From the NCBI RefSeq assembly GCF_019145475.1, contig NZ_JAHTKI010000011.1:124001-188000 (forward strand): 64,000 nt of DNA. Direction: 5' to 3'. Positions 1-9,424 of this stretch are shown piece after piece (the first letter of the stretch is position 1; every line of letters starts with the position of its first letter). The notes beneath the pieces were generated by a model. The model was not told the origin of the DNA, searched no databases, and saw only the letters and a list, made by a program, of their open reading frames with translations. This DNA comes from Pseudomonas botevensis (GTDB taxonomy: Bacteria; Pseudomonadota; Gammaproteobacteria; Pseudomonadales; Pseudomonadaceae). The position numbers were made by a program, and so were the translations under genes.

Positions 1-1898
1 CCATCAGGGTCGGCATGATCGCCAGGGTCAGCGGCACCTTGATGACGATCTTCGAACCCTGGCCCTTGGTCGAGTAGATGTTGATCGAACCGTTGAGCTG
101 GGAAATCTTGGTCTTCACCACGTCCATGCCGACGCCACGGCCGGACACGTCGGAAATCTCGGTCTTGGTCGAGAAGCCCGGGGCGAAGATCAGGTTGTAG
201 CATTCGGTGTCGCTCAGGCGATCGGCCGCATCCTTGTCCATCACACCGCGTTTTACCGCGATCGAACGCAGGACGTTCGGGTCCATGCCCTTGCCGTCAT
301 CGGAAATCGACAGCAGGATGTGGTCGCCTTCCTGTTCGGCGGCGAGCACCACCTTGCCGCCACGGGCCTTGCCCGAGGCTTCACGCTCTTCCGGCGACTC
401 GATACCGTGGTCGACCGCGTTGCGCACCAAGTGGACCAGCGGGTCGGCCAGTGCCTCGACGAGGTTCTTGTCGAGGTCGGTTTCTTCACCCACCAGTTCC
501 AGGTTGATCTCTTTCTTGAGCTGACGCGCCAGGTCGCGAACCAGACGCGGGAAGCGCCCGAAGACCTTCTTGATCGGCTGCATCCGGGTCTTCATCACCG
601 CGGTCTGCAAGTCGGCCGTGACCACGTCGAGGTTCGACACGGCCTTGGACATGGCTTCGTCGCCGCTGTTGAGACCCAGGCGCACCAGACGGTTACGCAC
701 CAGTACCAGCTCGCCGACCATGTTCATGATTTCGTCGAGACGCGCGGTGTCGACCCGCACGGTGGTCTCGGCTTCACTGGCCGGTTTTTCCGGTGGCGGC
801 GAGGCCGGCGCACGGGCGGGTGCCGGTGCGGCCGCAGCGGCCGGTTTTGGCGCTTCGGCTTTCGGCTCGGCAGCTTTCGCGGCCGGCTTCGGCGCAGCCG
901 CCGGAGTCTTGGCGGCAGGTGCGGCGGCAGCAGGCGTGGCGACGGCCGAAGTGCTGCCGGCGGAAACTGGCGCACCGCTAGCGACGTCCGTGAACTTGCC
1001 TTTGCCGTGCAGCTCGTCGAGCAGCGATTCGAATTCGTGATCGGTGATCAGATCGCTGCCTGCAGCGGCCGCAGCCGGAGCGGCAGGCGCCGGGGCCGAA
1101 GCAATGGCCGACTCCAGTGCTTCGACGGCGAAGTTGCCTTTGCCGTGCAACTGATCGAGCAGGGCTTCGAACTCATCGTCGGTAATGTCGGAGCTGTCGC
1201 CGGCCGCCGGCGCCGCAGGAGCGGCCGCCACCGGGGCCACCGCATCAGCGGCGAACTGGCCCTTGCCGTGGAGCTGGTCGAGCAGCGACTCGAACTCGGC
1301 ATCGGTGATTTCATCGCTGGCCGCTTCATCGGCGCTCTGCACCGGCGCAGCCACGGCCGCCGGGGCCTCGGCTTCAGCCTTGACGGCGCTCAGCGAGTCC
1401 AGCAACTGTTCGAATTCGTTATCGGTGATGTCGCCCGAGGCTGCGTCTTCAACGACCAGTTCCTCGATCATCTCGGCCACCGGCGAGGCCACGGCTTCAT
1501 CAGCCGATTGCGGCTCGGCCAGACGCGACAGCGCCGCCAGCAGTTCCGGTGTTGCAGCGGTGATCGGGCTGCGATCGCGAACTTCGCCGAACATGCTGTT
1601 CACCGAGTCCAGCGCTTCGAGCACCACGTCCATCAGTTCTGCATCTACGCGTCGCTCACCCTTGCGCAGGATGTCGAACACGTTTTCGGCGATGTGACAG
1701 CACTCCACCAGCTCGTTGAGCTGAAGGAAGCCGGCGCCCCCTTTTACAGTGTGGAAACCGCGAAAAATTGCGTTGAGCAGATCCGCGTCATCCGGACGGC
1801 TTTCCAGCTCGACCAGTTGCTCGGACAGTTGCTCAAGAATCTCGCCGGCCTCAACCAGGAAATCCTGAAGGATCTCTTCATCGGCGCCGAAGCTCATT
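1..1898 (-). CDS. cheA: CheA chemotaxis histidine kinase (C-terminal end missing)
   Basis: Cytoplasmic histidine kinase that phosphorylates CheY in response to receptor arrays. The first 632 residues are visible; the reading frame is open to the left edge, so the last part (normally the CheW-like regulatory domain) lies outside. The N-terminal HPt (P1) domain carries phosphoacceptor His49 in FHTVKGG. Residues about 155-303 hold four copies of an ITDxEFExLLDxL motif, three followed by HGKG. An Ala/Pro-rich linker, the dimerisation helix pair and the ATPase domain (N box around VRNAVDHG, GRGVGMDVVK) follow. The start is the ATG at 1898, 38 bases after cheZ. It belongs to the cheY-cheZ-cheA unit downstream of fliA. 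Family assignment is certain. Confidence 0.97.
992..1432 (-). repeat. Four in-frame copies of an acidic ITDxEFExLLDxLHGKG motif in cheA
   Basis: Read on the minus strand, four imperfect copies of about 14-20 residues lie between the HPt domain and the dimerisation domain: DITDNEFEQLLDSL, then three versions ending in LHGKG plus Q, N or K and F. Spacers are Ala/Pro/Val-rich and differ in length, so the motif itself, not the linker, is conserved. This fits short peptide ligands on a flexible tether, but no partner can be named from sequence. Confidence 0.9.
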
Positions 1899-1936
1899 AA
1901 TGGGGTGCTCCTACAGGTCTAAAAACCCAAAAAAAC

Positions 1937-2725
1937 TCAAAATCCAAGGCTGGATAGCAAATCGTCCACATCGTCCTGACCGGACACAACGTCTTCTCGT
2001 TTATCGGCATGAATCTGCGGACCTTCACCCTGCGAGAGATGTTTTTGTGGATCTTTTTCAGCAAGCATCGCCGCACGGTCATGTTCGATGCCCGCGAAGC
2101 GGTCCACCTGACTGGCCATGAGGACGAGTTTGAGCAGGTTGCTTTCGACTTCGGTGACCAACTGGGTCACACGCTTGATCACCTGACCGGTGAGGTCCTG
2201 GTAATCCTGCGCCAGCAGAATGTCGTTCAGGTTGGCCGATACGGCGCGGTTGTCCGCGCTGCTGCGTGCCAGAAAACCGTCGACCCGGCGAGCCAGTTCA
2301 CGGAACTCTTCGGCACCGACTTCGCGGCGCATGAAACGCCCCCAATCGGCACTCAACGCCTGGGCTTCGTCAGCCAGGCCATTGACCACCGGCGTGGCGC
2401 TCTCCACCAGATCCATGGTGCGGTTGGCGGCGTTCTCGGTCAGCTTGACCACATAGCCCAGGCGTTCGGTCGCATCAGTGATCTGCGACACTTCCTCGGC
2501 TTGCGGCATGTGCGGATCGATCTGGAAATTGACGATCGCGCTGTGCAGTTCACGCGTGAGCTTGCCCACTTCCTGGTACAGGCCACGGTCGCGGGTCTGA
2601 TTGAGCTCATGGATCAGTTGCACGGCTTCGCCGAACTTGCCTTTTTCAAGGCTTTCGACCAGTTCGACCGCGTGTTTTTTCAGAGTCGACTCGAAGTCGC
2701 CCTGTGAAGATTCGTTATGCTCCAT
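1937..2725 (-). CDS. cheZ: CheZ, CheY-phosphate phosphatase
   Basis: Dephosphorylates CheY-P to end the chemotactic signal. The 262-residue protein is mostly helical, as expected for the long four-helix hairpin dimer, and ends in a short acidic tail (DDVDDLLSSLGF) that matches the CheY-docking peptide of the family. Start is the ATG at 2725 with a purine-rich GGGGGAG just before it. It begins 21 bases after cheY stops and ends 38 bases before cheA, so the three are read as one unit. Confidence 0.97.
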   Translation of the reverse strand: MEHNESSQGDFESTLKKHAVELVESLEKGKFGEAVQLIHELNQTRDRGLYQEVGKLTRELHSAIVNFQIDPHMPQAEEVSQITDATERLGYVVKLTENAANRTMDLVESATPVVNGLADEAQALSADWGRFMRREVGAEEFRELARRVDGFLARSSADNRAVSANLNDILLAQDYQDLTGQVIKRVTQLVTEVESNLLKLVLMASQVDRFAGIEHDRAAMLAEKDPQKHLSQGEGPQIHADKREDVVSGQDDVDDLLSSLGF

Positions 2726-2746
2726 AGCTCCCCCGGGGCGCGTACA

Positions 2747-3118
2747 TCAGCCGATGCGTTCGAAAATCTTCTCGATCTTTTCTTTCAGCGCCTGAGCTGT
2801 GAAAGGTTTGACCACGTAGCCGTTAACGCCGGCCTGGGCCGCTTCGATGATCTGTTCGCGCTTGGCTTCAGCGGTCACCATCAGCACCGGCAGGTGCTTG
2901 AGCTTTTCATCGGCGCGCACGTGACGCAGCAGGTCGATGCCGGTCATGCCGGGCATGTTCCAGTCAGTCACCAGAAAGTCGATGCTGCCGCTGTTGAGCA
3001 CCGGAATGGCGGTGGTGCCATCGTCCGCTTCAACGGTGTTGGTGAACCCCAGATCACGCAGCAGGTTCTTGATGATCCGCCGCATCGTCGAGAAATCGTC
3101 AACGATGAGGATTTTCAT
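2747..3118 (-). CDS. cheY: CheY, chemotaxis response regulator
   Basis: Single-domain receiver of 123 residues that, when phosphorylated by CheA, binds FliM at the switch to change flagellar rotation. The acidic pair is at residues 7-8 (VDD), the phosphoacceptor Asp is residue 52 (TDWNMPG), and the conserved Thr (MVTAEA) and Lys (VVKPF) are present. The ATG at 3118 is chosen because the protein then starts MKILIVDD like its family; the open frame continues upstream to a TTG at 3142 but adds only a non-family extension. The 167-base gap back to fliA showed no clear sigma28 or sigma54 match. Confidence 0.97.
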   Translation of the reverse strand: MKILIVDDFSTMRRIIKNLLRDLGFTNTVEADDGTTAIPVLNSGSIDFLVTDWNMPGMTGIDLLRHVRADEKLKHLPVLMVTAEAKREQIIEAAQAGVNGYVVKPFTAQALKEKIEKIFERIG

Positions 3119-3285
3119 GTCTTTGTTCAATTCGACCTCCAAGCAGTCTTAAACGCGCCCAGCACCTGGACGCGCCATTTCAATCAATCCGGCAAAGCAC
3201 TCAAAGACTGTCTGGAGCACAACAGATCGAGACCGGTGCCGTTCACCACCGCACCAGCCTCGTTCGCAGCGTCCCCACACGGCTC

Positions 3286-4026
3286 TCAGCGCGCTCGCCA
3301 CTCCCCCAAACGCCCCCGCAAACGGGCCGCGCACTGGCTGTGTAACTGGCTGACCCGCGATTCACTGACGCCCAGGACTTCACCGATTTCCTTGAGGTTC
3401 AGCTCTTCGTCGTAGTACAGCGCCAACACCAGTCGCTCACGCTCCGGCAAATTGGCAATCGCGTCCGCCAGCGCGGCCTGGAATCGCTCGTCTTCCAGAT
3501 CGCGCGACGGCTCCAGATGAGCACTGGCGCCATCCTCGTGCAGACCTTCGTGTTCGCCGTCCTGCAACAGGTCGTCGAAACTGAACAGCCGGCTGCCCAA
3601 GGTGTCATTCAAAATCCCGTAGTAATCGTCGAGACTCAATTGGAGTTCGGCCGCAACCTCGTGATCTTTAGCGTCACGGCCGGTTTTAGCTTCAATTGCG
3701 CGAATCGCGTCGCTGACCATACGGGTGTTGCGGTGAACCGAGCGTGGCGCCCAGTCCCCCTTGCGCACTTCATCGAGCATCGCGCCGCGGATCCGGATGC
3801 CCGCGTACGTTTCGAAACTGGCGCCCTTGCTGGCGTCGTATTTGGTCGAGACTTCGAGCAGGCCGATCATCCCGGCCTGGATCAGGTCCTCGACCTGCAC
3901 ACTGGCCGGCAATCGCGCCAGCAAGTGGTAGGCAATGCGTTTGACCAGTGGCGCGTAACGCTCGATCAGCTCGTACTGCGCGTCACGTGCCGACTTCTTG
4001 TAGTAGTTCATACCGCTGGCGGTCAT
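3286..4026 (-). CDS. fliA: FliA, flagellar sigma factor 28
   Basis: Sigma factor that directs RNA polymerase to late flagellar and chemotaxis promoters. The 246-residue product has sigma70-family region 2 (start of the protein, including GLLEVSTKYD and FETYAGIRIRGAMLDE), region 3 and a region 4 helix-turn-helix near the end (LKEIGEVLGVSESRVSQLHS). ATG at 4026 overlaps the fleN stop in an ATGA, indicating translational coupling; a much longer frame upstream of it is not family-like. Matching sigma28 sites are visible upstream of fliC and fliS in this window. Confidence 0.97.
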   Translation of the reverse strand: MTASGMNYYKKSARDAQYELIERYAPLVKRIAYHLLARLPASVQVEDLIQAGMIGLLEVSTKYDASKGASFETYAGIRIRGAMLDEVRKGDWAPRSVHRNTRMVSDAIRAIEAKTGRDAKDHEVAAELQLSLDDYYGILNDTLGSRLFSFDDLLQDGEHEGLHEDGASAHLEPSRDLEDERFQAALADAIANLPERERLVLALYYDEELNLKEIGEVLGVSESRVSQLHSQCAARLRGRLGEWRAR

Positions 4027-4853
4027 AGCACTGGCCCTGCCGTTTGCTGCACGAGGCGCTCGACGAAAAATTCGAGGTGCCCACGCGGGTTGGCGGGCAG
4101 CGGCCAGGTGTCGACCTTCTGGGCGATGGCCTTGAACGCCAGCGCGCACTTGGAACGCGGAAAGGCTTCATAGACCGCACGCTGCTTCTGCACCGCCTTG
4201 CGCACGCTTTCGTCGTAAGGCACCGCGCCGACGTATTGTAGGGCGACGTCAAGGAAGCGATCAGTGACCTTGGTCAACTTGGCGAACAGATTGCGCCCTT
4301 CCTGCGGGCTCTGCGCCATGTTGGCGAGGACGCGGAAGCGGTTCATGCCGTAGTCGCGATTGAGCAGTTTGATCAGCGCGTAGGCGTCAGTGATGGACGT
4401 CGGTTCGTCGCAGACCACCAGCAGCACTTCCTGGGCGGCGCGGACAAAACTGACCACCGAGTCACCGATACCCGCAGCGGTGTCGATCACCAGCACGTCG
4501 AGGTTGTCGCCGATATCGCTGAAGGCCTGGATCAGACCGGCATGCTGCGCCGGGCTCAGGTGAACCATGCTCTGGGTGCCGGAAGCGGCCGGCACGATGC
4601 GGATCCCGCCTGGCCCCTGCAACAGCACGTCGCGCAGCTCGCAGCGGCCTTCGATCACGTCGGCCAGTGTGCGTTTTGGCGTAAGCCCCAGCAGAACGTC
4701 GACGTTCGCCAGCCCCAGATCGGCGTCCAGCAGCATGACCCGACGGCCAAGCTCTGCCAGCGCCAGAGACAAGTTCACTGACACGTTAGTCTTGCCGACG
4801 CCACCTTTGCCGCCGGTCACCGCGATCACCTGTACGGGATGCATGCTGCCCAT
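4023..4853 (-). CDS. fleN: FleN (FlhG), ParA/MinD-type flagellar number regulator
   Basis: MinD-like ATPase of 276 residues that limits flagellar number, in Pseudomonas by binding FleQ and damping its activity. A deviant Walker A motif GGKGGVGKTN occupies residues 14-23, followed by DADLGLANVD typical of the MinD/FlhG group. The C-terminal region has a basic, membrane-targeting-like helix. It follows flhF by 113 bases and overlaps fliA by four bases. The flhF-fleN pair is the usual polar flagellum placement and counting unit. Confidence 0.97.
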   Translation of the reverse strand: MGSMHPVQVIAVTGGKGGVGKTNVSVNLSLALAELGRRVMLLDADLGLANVDVLLGLTPKRTLADVIEGRCELRDVLLQGPGGIRIVPAASGTQSMVHLSPAQHAGLIQAFSDIGDNLDVLVIDTAAGIGDSVVSFVRAAQEVLLVVCDEPTSITDAYALIKLLNRDYGMNRFRVLANMAQSPQEGRNLFAKLTKVTDRFLDVALQYVGAVPYDESVRKAVQKQRAVYEAFPRSKCALAFKAIAQKVDTWPLPANPRGHLEFFVERLVQQTAGPVL

Positions 4854-4966
4854 GTTATTTCTTTACCTTGTCTTGCATAGACGGAGGCCACATTACTGGC
4901 TGCGCGTTCACAACCGGAACAATGCGTGGCAAGCCATCGATGTAGGTACAAAAACTGTTCATTACC

Positions 4967-6310
4967 TCAGCCAACCTGCTTGGTCGGGCTGTGGTAGATA
5001 TCAGCGAACATGTCAGCCATGGCTTCTTCGCTGGGTTCTTCCTGCATTTGCACGCTGACGGCGCGGCTGACCAGTTGATGACGGCGCGGCAGATGCAGAT
5101 CATCCGGAATGCGCGGGCCATCGGTCAGGTAGGCGACCGGCAGTTCATGGCTGATCGCCAGGCTCAACACCTCGCCCAGACTGGCCGTTTCATCCAGTTT
5201 AGTCAGGATGCACCCGGCGAGCCCGCAACGCTTGTAACTGTGATAAGCGGCGGTTAGAACCTGTTTCTGGCTGGTGGTTGCCAGCACCAGATAATTTTTC
5301 GAGCGGATGCCGCGACCGGCCAGGCTTTCCAGTTGCATGCGCAGGGCCGGGTCGCTGGCCTGCAGGCCGGCGGTGTCGATCAGCACCACGCGCTTGCGCA
5401 GCAACGGATCCAGCGCCTGCACCAGGGACTGGCCCGGGTCGACGTGGGTCACCGACACATTGAGGATCCGCCCCAGCGTCTTCAACTGCTCCTGGGCACC
5501 GATGCGGAAGCTGTCCATGCTCACCAGCGCAATGTTCTGCGCGCCGTACTTGAGCACGTAGCGAGCAGCCAGTTTGGCCAGCGTGGTGGTCTTGCCCATG
5601 CCGGCCGGGCCGACCATGGCAATCACCCCGCCGTCTTCCAGCGGCTCGACTTCCGGAACAGAGATCATCCGCGCCAGATGCGCGAGCAACATGCGCCAGG
5701 CCTGACGCGGCTCTTCGATATCGCTGATCATCGCCAGCAGATCACGGGACAGCGGGCCGGACAGGCCGATCCGTTGCAGGCGACGGTAAAGATTGGCCTG
5801 GGCCGGACGGCTGCCTTGCAGCTGGTTCCAGGCCAGGGTGCCGAGCTGCACTTCCATCAGTTCGCGCAGGCTGTTGAGTTCGAACCGCATCGAGTCCAGC
5901 GCACGCGGATCGACACCGGCAGCGGCCGGGGCAGGCGCCACCGGGGCCGGGCGATTCGGCGCGGCGTAGGTCGGCTCGGTCAACGGTTCGGCAGCGGTCA
6001 GCGGCAGGCCGGCCGTCAGCGGCAGCCCGGAGAACAACTGGCGATTGGTGCTGCCGTCGGCTTCGCCACGCAGGCTCAGCTCGGCCTGGGCGGTGACGAT
6101 GCGCGACTGGGTCTTGCGCAGCTCGTCTTCGAGTTCCATGTTCGGCACCCGTGGCGCCAGCGCCGACAGTTTGTAATCCAGCGCCGCCGTCAGCTCGACG
6201 CCGCCGGCAATGCGGCGGTTGCCAATGATGGCGGCATCAGCGCCCAGCTCATCACGAACCAGCTTCATGGCCTGACGCATATCGGCGGCGAAAAAACGCT
6301 TAACTTGCAT
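4967..6310 (-). CDS. flhF: FlhF, SRP-like GTPase for polar flagellar placement
   Basis: SRP-family GTPase that marks the cell pole for basal body assembly. The 447-residue protein has the basic N-terminal B domain (MQVKRFFAADMRQAMKLV), a Pro/Ala-rich linker around residues 100-135 and an NG GTPase domain with P-loop GPAGMGKTT near residue 234, the DTAGL switch and TKLDE guanine-specificity motif. Start ATG at 6310 lies only 11 bases after flhA, so it is probably cotranscribed with flhA. Confidence 0.97.
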   Translation of the reverse strand: MQVKRFFAADMRQAMKLVRDELGADAAIIGNRRIAGGVELTAALDYKLSALAPRVPNMELEDELRKTQSRIVTAQAELSLRGEADGSTNRQLFSGLPLTAGLPLTAAEPLTEPTYAAPNRPAPVAPAPAAAGVDPRALDSMRFELNSLRELMEVQLGTLAWNQLQGSRPAQANLYRRLQRIGLSGPLSRDLLAMISDIEEPRQAWRMLLAHLARMISVPEVEPLEDGGVIAMVGPAGMGKTTTLAKLAARYVLKYGAQNIALVSMDSFRIGAQEQLKTLGRILNVSVTHVDPGQSLVQALDPLLRKRVVLIDTAGLQASDPALRMQLESLAGRGIRSKNYLVLATTSQKQVLTAAYHSYKRCGLAGCILTKLDETASLGEVLSLAISHELPVAYLTDGPRIPDDLHLPRRHQLVSRAVSVQMQEEPSEEAMADMFADIYHSPTKQVG

Positions 6311-6321
6311 AAACCACTACC

Positions 6322-8451
6322 TCAGCCGTTGGGCCCTACTGTCGCAACGATGGTCACTTGCTTGTTGTCCGGAATTTCCTGGTAGGCCAGCACATGCAGT
6401 CCGGGGACGGCGAGGCGACCAAAACGCGAGAGCATCGCGCGTACCGGGCCTGCTACCAACAGGATCACCGGCTGACCTTGCATTTCCTGACGCTGCGCCG
6501 CTTCGATGAGCGAACGTTGCAGCTTCTCGGCCATGCTTGGCTCCAGCAGAACGCCCTCTTCCGAGCCTTGTCCTGCCTTCTGCAGACTATTGAGCAATAT
6601 TTGTTCCAACCTTGGCTCCAAGGTGATCACAGGCAGCTCGGACTCAGTACCTACAATGCTTTGGACGATGGCGCGGGATACGCCAACCCGCACGGCAGCC
6701 ACCAGCGCGGCGGTATCTTGACTCTTGGCGGCGTTGTTGGCGATGGCTTCGGCGATGCTGCGGATATCGCGCACCGGCACATGTTCGGCCAGCAGCGCCT
6801 GCAGAACCTTGAGCAGTTGCGACAGCGAAACCACCCCCGGCACCAACTCTTCGGCCAGTTTCGGCGAACCCTTGGCCAGCAATTGCATCAGTTGCTGCAC
6901 TTCTTCGTGGCCGATCAGCTCGCTGGAGTGCTTGTACAGAATCTGGTTCAAGTGAGTGGCGACCACGGTACTGGCATCGACCACGGTATAACCCAGCGAT
7001 TGCGCCTGGGCACGCTGGCTGATTTCGATCCACACCGCTTCCAGGCCGAAAGCCGGATCCTTGGCGTTGATGCCGTTGAGCGAGCCGTAGACCTGGCCGG
7101 GGTTGATCGCCAGTTCGCGGTCCGGGTAGATCTCGGCTTCGGCGAGGATCACGCCCATCAGGGTCAGGCGATAAGCGCTCGGTGCCAGATCGAGGTTGTC
7201 GCGAATGTGGACGGTCGGCATCAGGAAGCCCAGGTCCTGGGACAGCTTCTTGCGCACGCCCTTGATCCGCGCCAGCAGTTGCCCGCCCTGGTTGCGGTCC
7301 ACCAGCGGAATCAGGCGATAGCCGACCTCCAGGCCGATCATGTCGATCGGAGTCACGTCGTCCCAGCCCAGCTCCTTGGTTTCCAGGGCGCGGGCCGGCG
7401 ACGGCAGCAGCTCCTGTTGACGTTTGACCTCCTGCAACGCCTGCACCTTGTCGGCGTTCTGCTTTTTCCAGAACAGGTACGCGCCGCCAGCGGCCAGGGC
7501 GGCCATGGTCAGGAACGAAAAGTGCGGCATGCCCGGCACCAGGCCCATGACCGCCATCAGTCCGGCGGCCACGGCCAGCGCTTTGGGCGAGGCGAACATC
7601 TGGCGGTTGATCTGCTTGCCCATGTCTTCCGAACCGGAAGCACGGGTCACCATGATCGCCGCAGCAGTGGAGAGCAGCAGTGATGGCAATTGCGCCACCA
7701 AACCGTCACCGATGGTCAGCAGCGCGTAAACCTTGCCCGCGTCGGCGAAGGTCATGTTGTGTTGGAAGATACCGACGGCCATGCCGCCGATCAGGTTGAT
7801 GAACAGGATCAGCAGGCCGGCGATGGCGTCACCGCGCACGAACTTGCTGGCACCGTCCATGGAACCGTAGAACTCGGCTTCCTGGGCGACTTCCTGACGG
7901 CGGGCCTTGGCCTGGGCCTGGTCGATCAGGCCGGCGTTGAGGTCCGCGTCGATCGCCATCTGCTTGCCGGGCATCGCATCGAGGGTGAAGCGCGCGCTCA
8001 CCTCGGAAATCCGCCCGGCACCCTTGGTGACCACGACGAAGTTGATGATCATCAGGATCGCGAAGACCACGATACCGACCACGTAGTTACCGCCGATCAC
8101 CACCTCACCGAAGGCCTGGATCACCTTACCGGCGGCGGCGTGGCCGTCCTGACCGTGGAGCATCACCACCCGTGTCGACGCCACGTTCAGCGCCAGTCGC
8201 AACAGCGTCGCCACCAGCAGGATCGTCGGGAACACCGCAAAATCCAGCGGCCGCAGGGCGTACACGCAGACCAGCAGCACCACGATCGACAGGGCGATGT
8301 TGAAGGTGAAGAACACGTCGAGCAGGAACGGCGGCACCGGCAGCATCATCATGGCCAGCATGACCAGCAGCAACAGCGGCACGCCCAGATTGCCGCGACT
8401 GAGTTCGGCAATGTTCGAGCGAGCACTGTTGATTAACTGAGAGCGATCCAC
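6322..8451 (-). CDS. flhA: FlhA, flagellar type III export gate protein
   Basis: Integral membrane protein forming the nonameric export gate ring. The 709 residues comprise eight predicted membrane segments in the N-terminal half (for example residues 23-60 and 108-140), the conserved FHIPEP-type cytoplasmic loop region (GRISEVSARFTLDAMPGKQM), and a large C-terminal cytoplasmic domain that docks export chaperones. It is separated from the preceding gene by 187 bases holding a terminator for that gene and a possible sigma54 promoter, so flhA heads its own unit with flhF downstream. Confidence 0.98.
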   Translation of the reverse strand: MDRSQLINSARSNIAELSRGNLGVPLLLLVMLAMMMLPVPPFLLDVFFTFNIALSIVVLLVCVYALRPLDFAVFPTILLVATLLRLALNVASTRVVMLHGQDGHAAAGKVIQAFGEVVIGGNYVVGIVVFAILMIINFVVVTKGAGRISEVSARFTLDAMPGKQMAIDADLNAGLIDQAQAKARRQEVAQEAEFYGSMDGASKFVRGDAIAGLLILFINLIGGMAVGIFQHNMTFADAGKVYALLTIGDGLVAQLPSLLLSTAAAIMVTRASGSEDMGKQINRQMFASPKALAVAAGLMAVMGLVPGMPHFSFLTMAALAAGGAYLFWKKQNADKVQALQEVKRQQELLPSPARALETKELGWDDVTPIDMIGLEVGYRLIPLVDRNQGGQLLARIKGVRKKLSQDLGFLMPTVHIRDNLDLAPSAYRLTLMGVILAEAEIYPDRELAINPGQVYGSLNGINAKDPAFGLEAVWIEISQRAQAQSLGYTVVDASTVVATHLNQILYKHSSELIGHEEVQQLMQLLAKGSPKLAEELVPGVVSLSQLLKVLQALLAEHVPVRDIRSIAEAIANNAAKSQDTAALVAAVRVGVSRAIVQSIVGTESELPVITLEPRLEQILLNSLQKAGQGSEEGVLLEPSMAEKLQRSLIEAAQRQEMQGQPVILLVAGPVRAMLSRFGRLAVPGLHVLAYQEIPDNKQVTIVATVGPNG

Positions 8452-8512
8452 CGGTTTTCCCCGTTCCTTTAAAGCAAACTTTTGACGCCCGAAGCAGGCG
8501 CACGGCGGCTAC

Positions 8513-8529
8513 TGCAAAAAGCCTTCCAA
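8513..8529 (-). promoter_or_regulatory. Possible sigma54 promoter for flhA
   Basis: Read on the minus strand the site is TTGGAAGGCTTTTTGCA. The invariant GG and GC are ten bases apart and the -12 part (TTGCA) is good, but the -24 part has AAGG in place of CACG. It sits 62 bases before the flhA start. flhA is a known FleQ/sigma54 target in P. aeruginosa, which supports the call; the weak -24 half limits confidence. Confidence 0.45.
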
Positions 8530-8590
8530 CTTTTGCACAGGATTGAAACAGAGGGGTTTATCGGGATTTTTGCGCAAGGATTGCATCAGT

Positions 8591-8628
8591 GAAAACGGGC
8601 CTGCCGACGCTCTCGCAAACAGGCCCGT
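8591..8628 (-). terminator. Intrinsic terminator after the flhB-flhA inserted gene
   Basis: Nine-base-pair stem (ACGGGCCTG with CAGGCCCGT) followed on the minus strand by a short run of T. It lies 11 bases past the stop of the 219-residue unknown gene and before the flhA promoter region, so it isolates flhA from upstream transcription. Confidence 0.7.
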
Positions 8629-8638
8629 GGCGGGCAGA

Positions 8639-9298
8639 TCAACCGGCGGTGAGAATCTGTTCGGGCGCAATCGACCCCAACGTCAGTTGATGGGTTTTCA
8701 TGTAGCGCATCCCGCGATTCATCGGGACACCTTCCACATCCACCATGTCTTCTTCGGCATAACCCAACACGACAACCGTGTACGGCGCCGTGTCCCCGGA
8801 CAAAACATCACTGTGCATCAGGTTGAGGGCCGCCTGGAAACGAGCGACCGGCAGTTCACCGACCTGCACCGGCCGCCCGTCCTCATGGCGAAAATACTTG
8901 CCCGCCGTGATCTGCAAGGTGTCTCCGGTCATTTTGAGCTCGGGCTTGTCGTACCGCTGTTCGAGCCCGCCGCTCGACCACGCGGCCGAGTAGTAATCCG
9001 CATCGCTGAAAACCCGGAACAACGCCGCGTTATCGCGAATACGTCCTGCCCAGTCGAAGAAGTAATTGTAAGCATGGTGATAGGCCAACCCATCGAACTC
9101 GGGCCGGATCGCATTGAGCGGCGCGTCCAGATAGCCGGGAATGTACTGGTCCGCCATGACCTTGAAGTTCAAAAAGTCCATGCGCAGATTGAAGACGACC
9201 CGATACCCCATCGCCCTTTCACTGGCATTTTCCATCAGCTCACCGGAGACGAAATCCAACGCCATCCCCGGGACCTTTCGATACAGACGCTCAACCAT
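8639..9298 (-). CDS. Unrecognised 219-residue protein inserted between flhB and flhA
   Basis: I do not recognise this protein. It is acidic to neutral, with no signal peptide, membrane segment or obvious catalytic motif. It contains many aromatic residues in the middle (AYHHAYNYFFDWAGR, DADYYSAAW) and looks like a globular cytoplasmic domain. ATG at 9298 is chosen because AGAGGAAG precedes it at good spacing; the frame is open for 18 more codons upstream. Gaps of 173 bases to flhB and 187 bases to flhA, its own terminator and a direct repeat upstream suggest a separate transcription unit. Nothing in it suggests a flagellar role other than position. Confidence 0.85.
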   Translation of the reverse strand: MVERLYRKVPGMALDFVSGELMENASERAMGYRVVFNLRMDFLNFKVMADQYIPGYLDAPLNAIRPEFDGLAYHHAYNYFFDWAGRIRDNAALFRVFSDADYYSAAWSSGGLEQRYDKPELKMTGDTLQITAGKYFRHEDGRPVQVGELPVARFQAALNLMHSDVLSGDTAPYTVVVLGYAEEDMVDVEGVPMNRGMRYMKTHQLTLGSIAPEQILTAG

Positions 9299-9375
9299 GA
9301 TGGCTTCCTCTGACAAGACGCGAGCATCTCGAACGCTCTCAGCACCTGCCACAAGCGTCCACGGCGAGACATCCA

Positions 9376-9392
9376 GCGGGAACGATTCCCGC
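9376..9392. other. Perfect 7-bp hairpin between flhB and the unknown gene
   Basis: GCGGGAA and TTCCCGC flank a three-base loop. No T run follows on the minus strand, so it is not a classical terminator. It lies 80 bases past flhB and 78 bases before the unknown gene; it may be an operator or an RNA stem. Confidence 0.4.
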
Positions 9393-9424
9393 CCCCATGA
9401 AAACGCCTGGACCGGCGGCCGTCT

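Noticed and set aside
320..1900. A 526-codon plus-strand open frame opposite cheA
   Set aside because: It is antisense to a clear cheA frame; composition is Arg/Gly/His-rich and low-complexity, as expected for the mirror of GC-rich coding DNA.
8543..8580. CCCGATAA on the minus strand upstream of flhA as a sigma28 -10 element
   Set aside because: No matching -35 at the 11-base spacing (three of eight bases), and flhA belongs to the sigma54 class.
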